DNA of 64,000 nucleotides from Agrobacterium tumefaciens (GTDB lineage: Bacteria; Pseudomonadota; Alphaproteobacteria; Rhizobiales; Rhizobiaceae). Where the stretch lies: the NCBI RefSeq assembly GCF_005221385.1, contig NZ_CP039903.1, forward strand, positions 806,001-870,000. Reading direction: 5' to 3'. Each line of letters begins with the position of its first letter. Positions within the stretch are counted from its first letter, which is position 1. Below the pieces are notes generated by a model. It saw only the letters and a program-made list of their open reading frames with translations. It ran no database searches and was not told the origin of the DNA. The translations under genes were made by a program, and so were the position numbers. This document shows, in pieces, positions 27,617-36,464 of this stretch.

Positions 27617-28513
27617 ATGGCTTATTTCCTGCAACAATTGCTGAATGCCGTGCCGGTTGCGGCCCTCTATGCGGTTCTGGCCTTCGGTTATGCCATCGCC
27701 TTTTCGGTCACCAAACGTGCCGATGTCACCTATGGCGCCATATTCGCCTTCGCCGGCCAGACCTGCCTGTTATTTGCCGATTTCGGCTGGAACCGGCTAT
27801 GGCTGGTTCTGCCGGCCACACTGGCGCTTGGGGCGGGGGCAGGCCTGTTCGGCGGGTTGTGGGCTGCGGGTTTCGTCGGCAGGGCGGTGATGCGGCCGCT
27901 GGCGAAAGCCTCTCCCAACGCGGTGACCGTCGCCTCCATCGGCGTGCTGATTGCGCTTACCGAAAGTGCAAGGCTCGCCGCCGGCACCCGGCAATTATGG
28001 CTGCCGCCGCTTTTGTCGCAACCGGTGGGCTTTTGGAGCGATGGCGGCTTTGCCGTGACCCTGACGCCGATGCAGATGCTGAACACGGCGGCGTTTGGAC
28101 TGCTCGTCCTCTCAGGGTCCGTTTATCTCGGCCGTTCCGCTTTTGGCAGACGATGGAAGGCCGTTTCGGATGATCCGCTTGCGGCATCGTTCTGCGGTGT
28201 CAATGCGGGCCGGGTGTTCCTGCTGTCCTATTGCGCGGCAGGACTTGTTGCCGCCATTGCCGGGGTGCTGGCCACCTTTTATTACGGCACCATGGATTTT
28301 GGTGCCGGTCTCGTCTTCGGCCTGAAGATCGTGCTGATTTCGGCGGCGGGTGGTTATGCCAGCCCGCTTATCTGCGGCCTGGGGGCCGCTGCGGTGGGAT
28401 TTGCGGAAACTCTATGGGCCGGTTATGGCCCAATTGTCTGGCGCGATGCGGCGGTACTGGCGCTTCTGGTCGGCTGGCTGATCGTCATGCGCAGCAGGGT
28501 GGAAGCGCCTTGA
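27617..28513 (+). CDS. LivH-like branched-chain amino acid ABC permease, orphan
   Basis: A 298-residue inner-membrane protein with eight or nine hydrophobic segments and the LivH/BPD-2 permease pattern: LYAVLAFGYAIAFSVTKRADVTYGAIFAF at the start, RSAFGRRWKAVSDDPLAASFCGVN in the loop that docks the ATPase, and the Gly-rich end ISAAGGYASPLICGLGAA. No LivM, ATPase or binding-protein gene is next to it. GGGAGG precedes ATG 27617 by 6 bases; a nearer ATG at 27611 is too close to that site. It is divergent from the CGNR regulator. Confidence 0.82.
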   Translation: MAYFLQQLLNAVPVAALYAVLAFGYAIAFSVTKRADVTYGAIFAFAGQTCLLFADFGWNRLWLVLPATLALGAGAGLFGGLWAAGFVGRAVMRPLAKASPNAVTVASIGVLIALTESARLAAGTRQLWLPPLLSQPVGFWSDGGFAVTLTPMQMLNTAAFGLLVLSGSVYLGRSAFGRRWKAVSDDPLAASFCGVNAGRVFLLSYCAAGLVAAIAGVLATFYYGTMDFGAGLVFGLKIVLISAAGGYASPLICGLGAAAVGFAETLWAGYGPIVWRDAAVLALLVGWLIVMRSRVEAP

Positions 28514-28567
28514 GGCATTTCCGGGAAAAGCGGACTCCGGTTCTCCGTTCGGAAACATCGGAAAAGG
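28514..28567. repeat. Rhizobial intergenic palindromic element
   Basis: The stretch GGCATTTCCGGGAAAAGCGG, the CCGGTTCTCC centre and CGGAAACATCGGAAAAG closely match a dispersed palindromic element that is frequent between genes in Agrobacterium and Rhizobium. It lies just after the permease stop, facing the moaE stop. A terminator or mRNA-stability role is possible. Recognition is from memory of the family pattern. Confidence 0.55.
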
Positions 28568-28574
28568 CGATGGA

Positions 28575-29042
28575 TTACCGCCACCTGTCCTTCGCCGCAT
28601 CGTCGGTCGTCTTGGCTGATACCCAGTCCCGCGCCGCTCCATCCTTGCCATGTTCCTTCTTCCAGAACGGGGCGGAGGTCTTCAGATAGTCCATCACGAA
28701 ATTTGCGCCGTCGAAGGCCGCCTGCCGGTGGCTGGAGGCGGCGATGACGAGAACGATATTCTCGCCGGCGGCAATCTTGCCGTGACGGTGGATGGCGGTG
28801 AGACCAAGAAGGCCGAAACGTTCGATGGCGAGTTTGGCGATGCGGGTGATTTCCGCTTCTGCCATGCCGGGATAATGTTCAAGCTCCAGCGCCACAAGCG
28901 CGCCGCCATCGTCGCGGCAGAGCCCGGTGAAGGCGACGACCGCCCCGATACTTTTGTCGCTTTGCGTCAGCCGGCGGGTTTCCTCAGTGGCGTCGAAATC
29001 CCCGGCCTGTACGCGGATCGTCGGCTGCACGGCTTTCTGCAT
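28575..29042 (-). CDS. moaE: Molybdopterin synthase catalytic subunit
   Basis: MoaE (155 residues) transfers sulfur from MoaD thiocarboxylate to cyclic pyranopterin monophosphate, making molybdopterin. Conserved parts: VAFTGLCR, LELEHYPGMAE, a HRHGKIAAGENIV active-site stretch, and MDYLKTSAPFWKKE with the catalytic Lys region. It follows moaD by 4 bp at the end of the SDR-uvrC-pgsA-moaD-moaE operon. A molybdoenzyme that could use the cofactor is at 37.4 kb. Confidence 0.95.
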   Translation of the reverse strand: MQKAVQPTIRVQAGDFDATEETRRLTQSDKSIGAVVAFTGLCRDDGGALVALELEHYPGMAEAEITRIAKLAIERFGLLGLTAIHRHGKIAAGENIVLVIAASSHRQAAFDGANFVMDYLKTSAPFWKKEHGKDGAARDWVSAKTTDDAAKDRWR

Positions 29043-29046
29043 CCGC

Positions 29047-29301
29047 TCATCCCCCGGTCATTGGCGGAAAGAGACCGATCTCGCGCGCGCCGACGATGCT
29101 TTCGTCATGCTCAACATGTTCCTGATTGACGGCAACGCGGATCACATCCGGAAATTCGAAAGCCGCCTCGTAATTTTCGCCACGGGTTGTGAGCCAGGCG
29201 ATCAGCTCACCGGCCGTGGTGACGGAGGAGGGGATGTCCAGCTCCTCCTCATCGGCGCCGATCTTCTCGCGCACCCAGGCGAAATAAACGATCCGTGTCA
29301 T
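29047..29301 (-). CDS. moaD: Molybdopterin synthase sulfur carrier subunit
   Basis: MoaD is an 84-residue ubiquitin-fold sulfur carrier; its C-terminal Gly-Gly (PPMTGG) is adenylated and thiocarboxylated. Its ATG overlaps the pgsA stop by one base (TGATG) and moaE follows by 4 bp, so expression of both synthase subunits is tied to pgsA translation. Confidence 0.93.
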   Translation of the reverse strand: MTRIVYFAWVREKIGADEEELDIPSSVTTAGELIAWLTTRGENYEAAFEFPDVIRVAVNQEHVEHDESIVGAREIGLFPPMTGG

Positions 29302-29888
29302 CAGTCTTCGTCCACGATGTGCTTGAGACCGGCCTTGAAGTAATCATAACCGGTATACATGGTGAGCGCAGCCGCAAGCCAGAGAAGCGTAATGCCCATC
29401 TCGGTCGTATAGGGCAGGACCTTGTCGCCCGCCGGGCCGGCCAGCAGGAAGGCGATGGCGACCATCTGGATCGTCGTCTTCCACTTGGCGATGCGCGTAA
29501 CGGGAACGCTGACCTTCAACGCCGCCAGATATTCACGCAGGCCAGACACCAGAATCTCACGGCAGAGAATGGTGATGGCGGCCCACAATGACCATCCGGC
29601 AATGGTGCCGTCCGCAGCCATCAGGAGCAGGACGGAGGCGACCAGCAGCTTGTCAGCGATCGGGTCGAGCATCCGGCCGATATTGGAAGTCTGGTTCCAG
29701 ATGCGGGCCAGATAACCATCGAGGAAATCGGTCAGCGAGGCGATAATGAACAGCCAGAGCGCCGTCCAGCGCGCAAAATCTGAGCTTTCCAGCTTGCCTT
29801 CGATGAAGAAGCACAAAACGATGACAGGAACCGCGAGGATGCGGCCATAGGTCAGAAGATTGGGGATGCTGTATGCGCGCGAAGCCAT
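29301..29888 (-). CDS. pgsA: CDP-diacylglycerol-glycerol-3-phosphate 3-phosphatidyltransferase
   Basis: PgsA (195 residues) makes phosphatidylglycerol phosphate at the inner membrane. The CDP-alcohol phosphotransferase motif is complete: DG, two residues, AR, then G and D-x3-D (DGYLARIWNQ, then GRMLDPIAD). About five membrane segments are seen. ATG 29888 was chosen; a TTG 18 bases upstream is in frame. It is followed directly by moaD. Confidence 0.94.
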   Translation of the reverse strand: MASRAYSIPNLLTYGRILAVPVIVLCFFIEGKLESSDFARWTALWLFIIASLTDFLDGYLARIWNQTSNIGRMLDPIADKLLVASVLLLMAADGTIAGWSLWAAITILCREILVSGLREYLAALKVSVPVTRIAKWKTTIQMVAIAFLLAGPAGDKVLPYTTEMGITLLWLAAALTMYTGYDYFKAGLKHIVDED

Positions 29889-29991
29889 GGGAAACCTGTC
29901 AGTCAAAGATCAGCTGTCTTGATGCCGCCCCTGACGCATAGGGTCAACATGTGATTATGTTTTTTTAGCAGTTCGCCACAACGGTGCGGTA

Positions 29992-32037
29992 TCAATCGCC
30001 GCCGCTCTCGTGGAAGTGATTGTAGATTTGCCGCGCCACCGCCTCGGAAATGCCGGTGACGGCCATCAGATCATTGAGGCCGGCGCGCGAAACCGCCTTC
30101 GCCGTGCCGAAATGCTGCAGCAGGGAGCGCTTGCGACCGGGACCAATGCCCGAGATTTCATCGAGCGGATTGCGTATCATTTCCTTCTTGCGCCGCGCCC
30201 GGTGTGAGCCGATGGCGAAACGGTGGGCTTCATCGCGCATGCGCTGGATGAAATAGAGCACGGGATCGCGCGGCGGCAGGGAAAAATCGCTGCGTCCATC
30301 CGCGAAAAAGCGTTCGCGGCCGGCATCGCGGTCCACACCCTTGGCAACGCCGATGGCGGTCACACAGTCACGAATGTCGAGTTCATCGAGGATGGCGCGC
30401 ACCGCTGTCATCTGTCCCTGGCCGCCATCGATCAGGATCACGTCCGGCCAGGTGGGGAAGGGCATGTCGGCGGCTTCCTCCGGTGTTGGGGTCCGCTCGC
30501 GGTCGGGCTTTCCTTCTTCCTTCAGCAGGCGTGAGAAACGGCGGGTCATCACCTCGCGCATCATGCCGAAGTCGTCACCCGGGGTGATGTCGGTCGATTT
30601 GATGTTGAACTTGCGATACTGGTTCTTCAAGAAACCTTCCGGTCCCGCCACCACCATGCCGCCCACGGCATTGGTGCCCATGATGTGTGAGTTATCGTAG
30701 ATCTCGATGCGGCGTGGCACATAGGGAAGGCTGAAGGTTTCTGCGAAACCTTTCAGCAGCCGTGCCTGCGAAGAGGTTTCCGCCAGCTTGCGGCCATGCG
30801 CCTCGCGGGCATTGGCAAGAACATGGTCGGTAATGTCCTTCTTCTCGCCGCGCTGCGGCACGCTGATCGTGACCTTGTGGCCGGCTTTTTCGCCGAGTGC
30901 TGCGGCCAGCAACTCCTGCTCCTCCACGGTTTCGGAAAGCAGGATCTGTTTCGGCACCGGCTTGTCGTCGTAAAACTGCGCAAGGAACGCGTTGAGGATT
31001 TCCGAGCCGGGCAGGGAGGGGTCGGCCTTGGGGAAATAGGCGCGGTTGCCCCAGTTCTGGCCGGTGCGGAAAAAGAACACCTGAATGCAGGAAATGCCGC
31101 CTTCGTGATGAATGGCGAAGACATCCGCTTCCTCAATGCCGGCCGGATTGATGCCCTGGTGGCTCTGGACATGTGAAAGCGCCGCCAGCCGGTCGCGATA
31201 GACGGCGGCGCGCTCGAAATCGAGATCCTCGGCCGCCTCGTTCATCTGCCGCGCAATGGCGGTCTTGACGCTCTGGCTCTTGCCGGACAGGAAATCCTTG
31301 GCTTCCTTGACGAGTTCCGCATACCCCTGATCGCTGATCTCATGCGTGCAGGGGCCGGAACAGCGCTTGATCTGGTAGAGAAGACAGGGACGCGTGCGGG
31401 TCTCGAAAACGCTGTCGGTGCAGGTGCGGATCAGAAAGGCGCGCTGCAGCGAATTGATTGTGCGCCCCACGGCGCCGGCCGACGCAAAGGGTCCGAAATA
31501 ATCGCCCTTGCGCGCCCGCGCACCCCGGTGCTTGAAGATCGCCGGGGCGCGATTGTCGGCGGTGATGAGAATATAGGGAAACGATTTGTCGTCACGCAAA
31601 AGCACATTAAAGCGCGGCCGCAAGCGCTTGATGAGGTTGGCTTCGAGCAGAAGCGCCTCTGTCTCCGTGCGGGTGGTGACGAACTCCATATGGGCGGTGA
31701 AACGCACCATCTGGGCGATGCGGTTGGAATGCACGCGGCCCTGGGCATAGTTGCCCACACGCTTCTTCAGCGAGCGCGCCTTGCCGACGTAAAGAACGTC
31801 ACCGGCCTCGTTGAACATGCGATAGACGCCCGGCGAGTTGGGCAGGTGTTTGACGAATTCGCCGATGAGGTCCATGCCCTTCAGGCCGGATTCGTTCTTC
31901 CAGCCCGCATTCCAGTCCATGCCCACGGCGTCGCGCGCAGCCTCCGCCGCTTCTGTCGCGGCAAGGCTTGCATCGTCGTCTTCGTCGTCGGTTTCATCGA
32001 AGAGAATACCGCCATCAGGCAGCTTCTTTCCGTTCAT
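29992..32037 (-). CDS. uvrC: UvrABC excinuclease subunit C
   Basis: UvrC (681 residues) makes the dual incisions of nucleotide excision repair. Visible parts: GIY-YIG nuclease ([19 protein letters not shown] at about residue 70), a UVR motif, the C-terminal RNase H-like nuclease ([10 protein letters not shown] with the catalytic Asp) and paired helix-hairpin-helix motifs ([15 protein letters not shown]). About 60 acidic N-terminal residues precede the nuclease, an extension common in rhizobia. Its start overlaps the SDR gene stop by 4 bp. Confidence 0.96.
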   Translation of the reverse strand: MNGKKLPDGGILFDETDDEDDDASLAATEAAEAARDAVGMDWNAGWKNESGLKGMDLIGEFVKHLPNSPGVYRMFNEAGDVLYVGKARSLKKRVGNYAQGRVHSNRIAQMVRFTAHMEFVTTRTETEALLLEANLIKRLRPRFNVLLRDDKSFPYILITADNRAPAIFKHRGARARKGDYFGPFASAGAVGRTINSLQRAFLIRTCTDSVFETRTRPCLLYQIKRCSGPCTHEISDQGYAELVKEAKDFLSGKSQSVKTAIARQMNEAAEDLDFERAAVYRDRLAALSHVQSHQGINPAGIEEADVFAIHHEGGISCIQVFFFRTGQNWGNRAYFPKADPSLPGSEILNAFLAQFYDDKPVPKQILLSETVEEQELLAAALGEKAGHKVTISVPQRGEKKDITDHVLANAREAHGRKLAETSSQARLLKGFAETFSLPYVPRRIEIYDNSHIMGTNAVGGMVVAGPEGFLKNQYRKFNIKSTDITPGDDFGMMREVMTRRFSRLLKEEGKPDRERTPTPEEAADMPFPTWPDVILIDGGQGQMTAVRAILDELDIRDCVTAIGVAKGVDRDAGRERFFADGRSDFSLPPRDPVLYFIQRMRDEAHRFAIGSHRARRKKEMIRNPLDEISGIGPGRKRSLLQHFGTAKAVSRAGLNDLMAVTGISEAVARQIYNHFHESGGD

Positions 32038-32822
32038 TCAGGTATCTCCGCCACGTCAGGGGTTTCCCAGCCAAGGTGCTGGCCGCCGTCGAGCGCGATC
32101 ATTTGTCCGGTGACCGACGGCGTATCATAAAGAAAGCGAATCGTCCGCCCGAACTCGTCGGGTTCAGGACCACGCTTTAATATAAGGCCGTCGATCTGCG
32201 CCTGAAAGTCCTCGGGCGCCTGTCTTTCGCTTTTGAAGGAGGGACCCGGCCCGATCGCGTTCACCCGCACACGCGGCGCAAAGCTCTGCGCCATCGTTCG
32301 TGTCGCAGTCCAGAGGGCGGATTTCGAAAGCGTATAGGAATAGAAACGTGGTGTGAGCGCCAGCACGCGCTGATCGATGATATTGACGATCAGACCGGAT
32401 TTATCGACAGGCAATTGCTCGACAAAGGCAGCGGCGATGAGGGACGGTGCCCGCACATGCACGGAAAAATGCGTATCAAAGATCGCCGGATCGGGTTTAT
32501 CCGCGCTGTCGTCCAGAAAAACCGAGGCATTGTTGACCACGACGCCGATGGGACCGAGGGCGGAAGAGGCCTGTTCGACAAGCGCCATGGTTGGCGCAGA
32601 TTGTGTCAAATCCGCCTGAACGGCAACGGCTTTGCCACCATTTTGCCTTATTTCGTTAGCGAATTCCTCCGCCTGCGCCATCGATTCATTGGCATGAACG
32701 GCAATCGCAAAGCCATGGGCGGCCATATCGGTGGCGATCGCCCGCCCAAGCCTTCGGGCGGCTCCGGTTATCAAGACTGTCTTTTGTATATCTTCTTTCA
32801 CGGCGGACCTGCATTTGCTCAT
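32034..32822 (-). CDS. Short-chain dehydrogenase/reductase
   Basis: A 262-residue SDR with the cofactor motif [10 protein letters not shown] (Gly-rich, with Arg favouring NADPH), NNAS, and the active-site YTLSK. The ARR-type motif and the family look place it near FolM/pteridine reductase-like SDRs; the substrate is not established. A pterin role would fit the moaDE genes in the same operon, but that is inference. It heads the operon and overlaps uvrC by 4 bp. ATG 32822 was used; a start 30 bases upstream is in frame. Confidence 0.82.
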   Translation of the reverse strand: MSKCRSAVKEDIQKTVLITGAARRLGRAIATDMAAHGFAIAVHANESMAQAEEFANEIRQNGGKAVAVQADLTQSAPTMALVEQASSALGPIGVVVNNASVFLDDSADKPDPAIFDTHFSVHVRAPSLIAAAFVEQLPVDKSGLIVNIIDQRVLALTPRFYSYTLSKSALWTATRTMAQSFAPRVRVNAIGPGPSFKSERQAPEDFQAQIDGLILKRGPEPDEFGRTIRFLYDTPSVTGQMIALDGGQHLGWETPDVAEIPE

Positions 32823-33172
32823 ACACGCCCTATGTGCTGGATATAAATGCAAATCGCAAGCTGTCCGTCAGCCCTAAAAGAATTGGGCGATTTTTTATTC
32901 ACAATGCAATTTTGATTTAATTTAAATATAACTAAGTTTAAAGCCGATCTATTGATGATTAGGCTTCTGTTAGGGTTAATAAAACCCTTGTGGCAATTAG
33001 GCAACGTCTAATTCTAGTCACGTCTCTGCCCCAAACAATTCACATTTTGGCTCTTTGATCTCCGCATTCTCCCATCAAGTTCAGTTTCCAGAGGGGCGAT
33101 TAACCCGACGATTTTTACACCGCGTCTGAAAACAATGTTTTGAGTGCAGAGCGGTCCTGAAAGGAGAATAGC
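32823..33172. promoter_or_regulatory. AT-rich leader/promoter region of the outer membrane protein gene
   Basis: 350 bp between divergent starts. The part from about 32870 to 33060 is AT-rich and includes a 6-bp hairpin (AGGGTT/AACCCT near 32973). A long leader precedes the outer membrane protein gene, typical of heavily regulated porin-like genes. I could not assign an exact promoter. Confidence 0.45.
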
Positions 33173-33829
33173 ATGCGTATTTTCGTAGCAACCCTTATGG
33201 CTTCGACCATGGCAGCTGCCGGCTTTTCGGCTGCTTACGCCGCTGACGCCGTAAACGAAGTGCCGCAGGCACCGGTGTCCTACGACCAGCCCGCACCGGT
33301 CAAGGATTGGTCCGGCGCTTACCTCGGTGGTACGGTCAACTATGACTGGGGCCGTTTCAGCTCCAGCAATGACGGCCGTGATGCCAAGGGCTTCGGCGGC
33401 GGCCTCTACGGTGGTTACAACATGCAGAGCGGCCAGATCGTTTACGGTGCTGAAGCAGACGTGAACCTGGGCGACGAGAAGGGCTCCGCCGGTACGGTTG
33501 CCGGCAATGCCATCGAAGGCAAGCAGGGCGTCAACGGCTCGCTGCGTGGCCGCGTTGGTTACGACATGAACCCGTTCCTGCTCTATGGTACGGCCGGTCT
33601 TGCTGTCTCCGACAACAAGGTGCGTGACGCGACCTCCAAGGACAGCGCTACCGCCCTCGGTTATACCGTTGGTGCCGGTGTTGAAGCCATGGTGACCGAC
33701 AACATCACCGCCCGTCTGGAATATCGCTACAGCGACTACCAGAAGAAGGACTACGGTCTCGACTCAGGCGCATTCTCGCGCGGTTTCGACGATCACTCCG
33801 TCAAGGCCGGTATCGGCGTCAAGTTCTGA
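33173..33829 (+). CDS. aopB: Outer membrane beta-barrel protein (Omp25/RopB family, probably AopB)
   Basis: A 218-residue exported protein: signal peptide to about residue 23 (SAAYA-AD), then an eight-stranded beta-barrel of the Omp25/Omp31/RopB family (WSGAYLGGTVNYDWG, YGGYNMQSGQIVYGAEADV, LEYRYSDY) ending in KAGIGVKF with the usual C-terminal Phe. The family is abundant in rhizobial and Brucella outer membranes. Agrobacterium AopB belongs to it and is known to be acid-induced through ChvG/ChvI; the symbol is given on resemblance and gene context only. AAAGGAG precedes the ATG, and a strong terminator follows. Confidence 0.75.
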   Translation: MRIFVATLMASTMAAAGFSAAYAADAVNEVPQAPVSYDQPAPVKDWSGAYLGGTVNYDWGRFSSSNDGRDAKGFGGGLYGGYNMQSGQIVYGAEADVNLGDEKGSAGTVAGNAIEGKQGVNGSLRGRVGYDMNPFLLYGTAGLAVSDNKVRDATSKDSATALGYTVGAGVEAMVTDNITARLEYRYSDYQKKDYGLDSGAFSRGFDDHSVKAGIGVKF

Positions 33830-33850
33830 TCCTTCACGGATCGGTAAAGG

Positions 33851-33885
33851 AAAAGCCGGGGCGCAAACCCCGGCTTTTTTGTTTT
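33851..33885 (+). terminator. Intrinsic terminator after the outer membrane protein gene
   Basis: An 11-bp stem (33851-33861 with 33868-33878) with a CGCAAA loop is followed by a T run. The A run on its left side could let it work for the convergent GST gene as well. Confidence 0.92.
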
Positions 33886-33939
33886 TCTGGCCTGTCGGGA
33901 GCGCCCGGCGACGTGGGCCGGGCACCATTCCGCTTCGCC

Positions 33940-34536
33940 TCAGGCGGCTGCCTTCATTTCCGCATAGGCTTCGAAGCGCTTGCCGAAAGTCTCCGGCCAT
34001 TGTGACAGCGCATCGCGTCCTTCGGCCCATTCACCGGCAAAACGCAAGTCGAGATAACCGATCATCGCTGCCAGGGCGAAATGGCCGCCATGCAGCTTCT
34101 TGCCGGTCTTGGGCAGGTTCGCGTTGAGATGATCGAGGCCCCGGACCACTTTTTTCCACTGCTTGTCGATCCACGGCTGATGGAGCTTGTCTTCCGGGCG
34201 AAACCGGCGCTCGTAAACGATGGCCAACAGGCAATCCATGATGCCGTCGCAAAGCGCTTCCAGAATTTCCGCTTCCGTGCGCTTGCCGTCCTTTTTCGGG
34301 TACAGCTTGCCGCCGGAAAGACGGTTGAGATAATGCATGATCGCCACGCTATCATAAACCGAGCCGCCGTCATCCAGCAGCAGGACCGGGATTTTGCCGA
34401 GCGGATTATTCTCCATCAGCGTGGCGGGCTCGGCGCTGGCGTCGACGCGCACATCGGTAATCTCGATGCCGAGATGGCGGGCGGCCATGCGCACCTTGGC
34501 GGAATAGGGGGATGCGGGCGAATAAAGCAGTTCCAT
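33940..34536 (-). CDS. Glutathione S-transferase
   Basis: A 198-residue GST. The N-terminal thioredoxin fold has SPASPYSAKVRMAARHLGI with the likely catalytic Ser, then NPLGKIPVLLLDDG and YDSVAIMHYL. The helical C-terminal domain includes HFALAAMIGYLDLRF. The substrate is unknown. It lies 21 bp after the RNase T2 gene on the same strand and is probably cotranscribed with it. Confidence 0.88.
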   Translation of the reverse strand: MELLYSPASPYSAKVRMAARHLGIEITDVRVDASAEPATLMENNPLGKIPVLLLDDGGSVYDSVAIMHYLNRLSGGKLYPKKDGKRTEAEILEALCDGIMDCLLAIVYERRFRPEDKLHQPWIDKQWKKVVRGLDHLNANLPKTGKKLHGGHFALAAMIGYLDLRFAGEWAEGRDALSQWPETFGKRFEAYAEMKAAA

Positions 34537-34557
34537 GGTTGGGTCCTATGGGGTTGA

Positions 34558-35316
34558 TTAGCGTATCGGGATGATTTCGGTGGAGCCGGCGCGGCAGCCT
34601 TTGCGGTCAAGCTCGGGGCAGTCGCGGAATGTCATGTCCCTGTTGAGGCAGATCCGTACCTCTTCCAGGCGCTTTCCATCACAGCTGATCGAGATGCCGC
34701 GTTTCGACAGGCCGGGATTGGCGTCGGTGAAGGCGGTTTCGATGGCGTCGGCGGAAAGGGTGGCGGCTTGCGCGCCCGAGGCGATCTTGCCCGGCAGCGT
34801 CACGGCTTCAAAGGCCGCCCGCGTCACTGAAAAATAATCTTTCTGCGACAGGCCGGAACAGGAGCCGTGTTTGCGCCACTGGTGGCCGATCAGCCCCATG
34901 GAGGGCATGATGTCGAACATGGTACGGCCGATGGCGTCAGGCACACGGTCCGGTTCGCCGCTTTTGCAGAATTCGGGATAGCCGTTTTCATTTTGCGGCC
35001 AGAGCCCATGCACGACGAAGCCGTAACGCCTGTCGCTGCCGCATTGCTGGCGATTGCCGGAACCTTCCGAACTGGCGCAGAATGCCGGCGACCAGGATAA
35101 TGACAGCACGTAAAAATCAAAACCCGTGCCGCGAGGGGCAGGGTTGGTGACCGTGTCACGCCGGGAAGTTTCGGGCTGGGAGTGCCCGGCGGGTTGCGAC
35201 GGGGGATACATGGTCCAGCCATTCGAGGAATTGTTTGAGGCGGGTTTTTCCTGCGAGAACCAAAGGGCCGCAAGCGACAGAAGACCGAAGGCGATGAAAC
35301 CGGCATAACGCTTCAT
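34558..35316 (-). CDS. Exported RNase T2 family ribonuclease with Glu-to-Gln active-site change
   Basis: A 252-residue protein with an N-terminal signal or anchor segment (residues 5-20) and an RNase T2 domain. CAS I is intact (FVVHGLWP, His103). CAS II reads GHQWRKHGSC: His145, Lys149 and His150 are kept, but the residue after His145, normally Glu, is Gln146. T2 enzymes use two His and this Glu to cleave RNA through 2',3'-cyclic phosphates. Activity is therefore probable but may be reduced. Start: ATG 35316, or GTG 35325 which lies closer to GGAGAG. The gene precedes a GST gene by 21 bp. Confidence 0.88.
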   Translation of the reverse strand: MKRYAGFIAFGLLSLAALWFSQEKPASNNSSNGWTMYPPSQPAGHSQPETSRRDTVTNPAPRGTGFDFYVLSLSWSPAFCASSEGSGNRQQCGSDRRYGFVVHGLWPQNENGYPEFCKSGEPDRVPDAIGRTMFDIMPSMGLIGHQWRKHGSCSGLSQKDYFSVTRAAFEAVTLPGKIASGAQAATLSADAIETAFTDANPGLSKRGISISCDGKRLEEVRICLNRDMTFRDCPELDRKGCRAGSTEIIPIR

Positions 35317-35513
35317 TCCGTGCACGCTCTCCGGAAAATGGAAGACCTCATATCGCCTGCTGGCGACAAATCGGTCTTACATAAATTTGTGAACGAGGCA
35401 AACGGGCAAAAAGGTTGAAAGCTTCGCCGCATAACGAATAGACTCCGGCGAATCTTCCGCGAAAGATGGAAGGGGGCTGGGGTGAAGCTGGAGGAATTAG
35501 GCGGCATGACCGC

Positions 35514-36461
35514 ATGAGATTTAAGAAATATATCTGGCCTGTCGTTGGTCTGGCGACGATCGGGTTTTCAGCCTGGCTGCTTTATCATGAGCTGCGCGGT
35601 CTTTCGCTCGATGATCTCTGGGAAAGCTTCATGGCCATCCGTGTGCGAGACTGGGTGTGCTCCGGCATGGCCACGCTGCTGGCCTATGCCGCGCTTGCCG
35701 GCTACGACCGCATTGCGCTCCAGCATCTCGGTCGCAAGGTGAACTGGCTCTTCATCACGCTCACCTCCTTCACCACCTATGCGCTTTCCCACAATGTCGG
35801 CGCCTCGGTGTTTTCCGGCGCCGTGGTGCGCTACCGCGCCTACACGTCCAAGGGCTTGAGCGCTGCCGAGGTCGGCGTTCTCGTTGGCCTTTGCTCCTTC
35901 ACCTTCATCATCGGAACCATCATGCTCATCGGCATGGTGCTGCTTTACGAGCCTGACATCACCGAACGCTTCACCGGCATTCTTCCCGTTGAGGCCTCCA
36001 CAACAACAGGCATCCTGCTGCTTGTTATCGTCGGCCTTTACGTGCTTGGCAGTCTCCTGAAGTTGAAACCGCTGAAAATCCGCTCGTTTTTCCTGCCCTA
36101 TCCGGCACCGAAACTGGTGGCGCAACAGCTGGTCATCGGTCCGATCGAGCTGATCGGGGCCGCGGGGATCATCTATTTCGCCCTGCCGGAGGCCGGAAAT
36201 CCAGGTTTCATGATTATCCTCGGGATCTTCCTGATTTCCTTTTCGGCGGCGCTGATTTCCCATGCGCCGGGCGGGCTTGGCGTGCTGGAACTGGTCTTCG
36301 TCACCGGTCTGCCGGATATGAACCCGGCAGACGTGATCGCGGCGCTGCTGGTTTTCCGGCTGTTCTACCTCATCATCCCGTTCATCATGGCGCTGTTCGT
36401 GATCCTGTTTTTCGAGCGATCACAGCTTGCGCAGGCGCAGAAGCGGGAAGGGCTGAGGTAA
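35514..36461 (+). CDS. YbhN/UPF0104-like membrane protein (lysylphosphatidylglycerol synthase TM region)
   Basis: A 315-residue inner-membrane protein with about eight segments, of the UPF0104 family related to the flippase part of MprF. The family stretches YALSHNVGASVFSGAVVRYRAY and SHAPGGLGVLELVF are clear. There is no soluble synthase domain, so aminoacyl-lipid synthesis is not expected; lipid flipping or envelope upkeep is an inference. ATG 35514 is the best family start. A start 48 bases upstream is in frame, and GGAGG lies about 20 bases before 35514, rather far. Confidence 0.82.
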   Translation: MRFKKYIWPVVGLATIGFSAWLLYHELRGLSLDDLWESFMAIRVRDWVCSGMATLLAYAALAGYDRIALQHLGRKVNWLFITLTSFTTYALSHNVGASVFSGAVVRYRAYTSKGLSAAEVGVLVGLCSFTFIIGTIMLIGMVLLYEPDITERFTGILPVEASTTTGILLLVIVGLYVLGSLLKLKPLKIRSFFLPYPAPKLVAQQLVIGPIELIGAAGIIYFALPEAGNPGFMIILGIFLISFSAALISHAPGGLGVLELVFVTGLPDMNPADVIAALLVFRLFYLIIPFIMALFVILFFERSQLAQAQKREGLR

Positions 36462-36464
36462 CCC

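Noticed and set aside
35514..36461. Full lysylphosphatidylglycerol synthase (MprF/LpiA)
   Set aside because: Only the membrane flippase-like part is present; the soluble aminoacyltransferase domain is missing.
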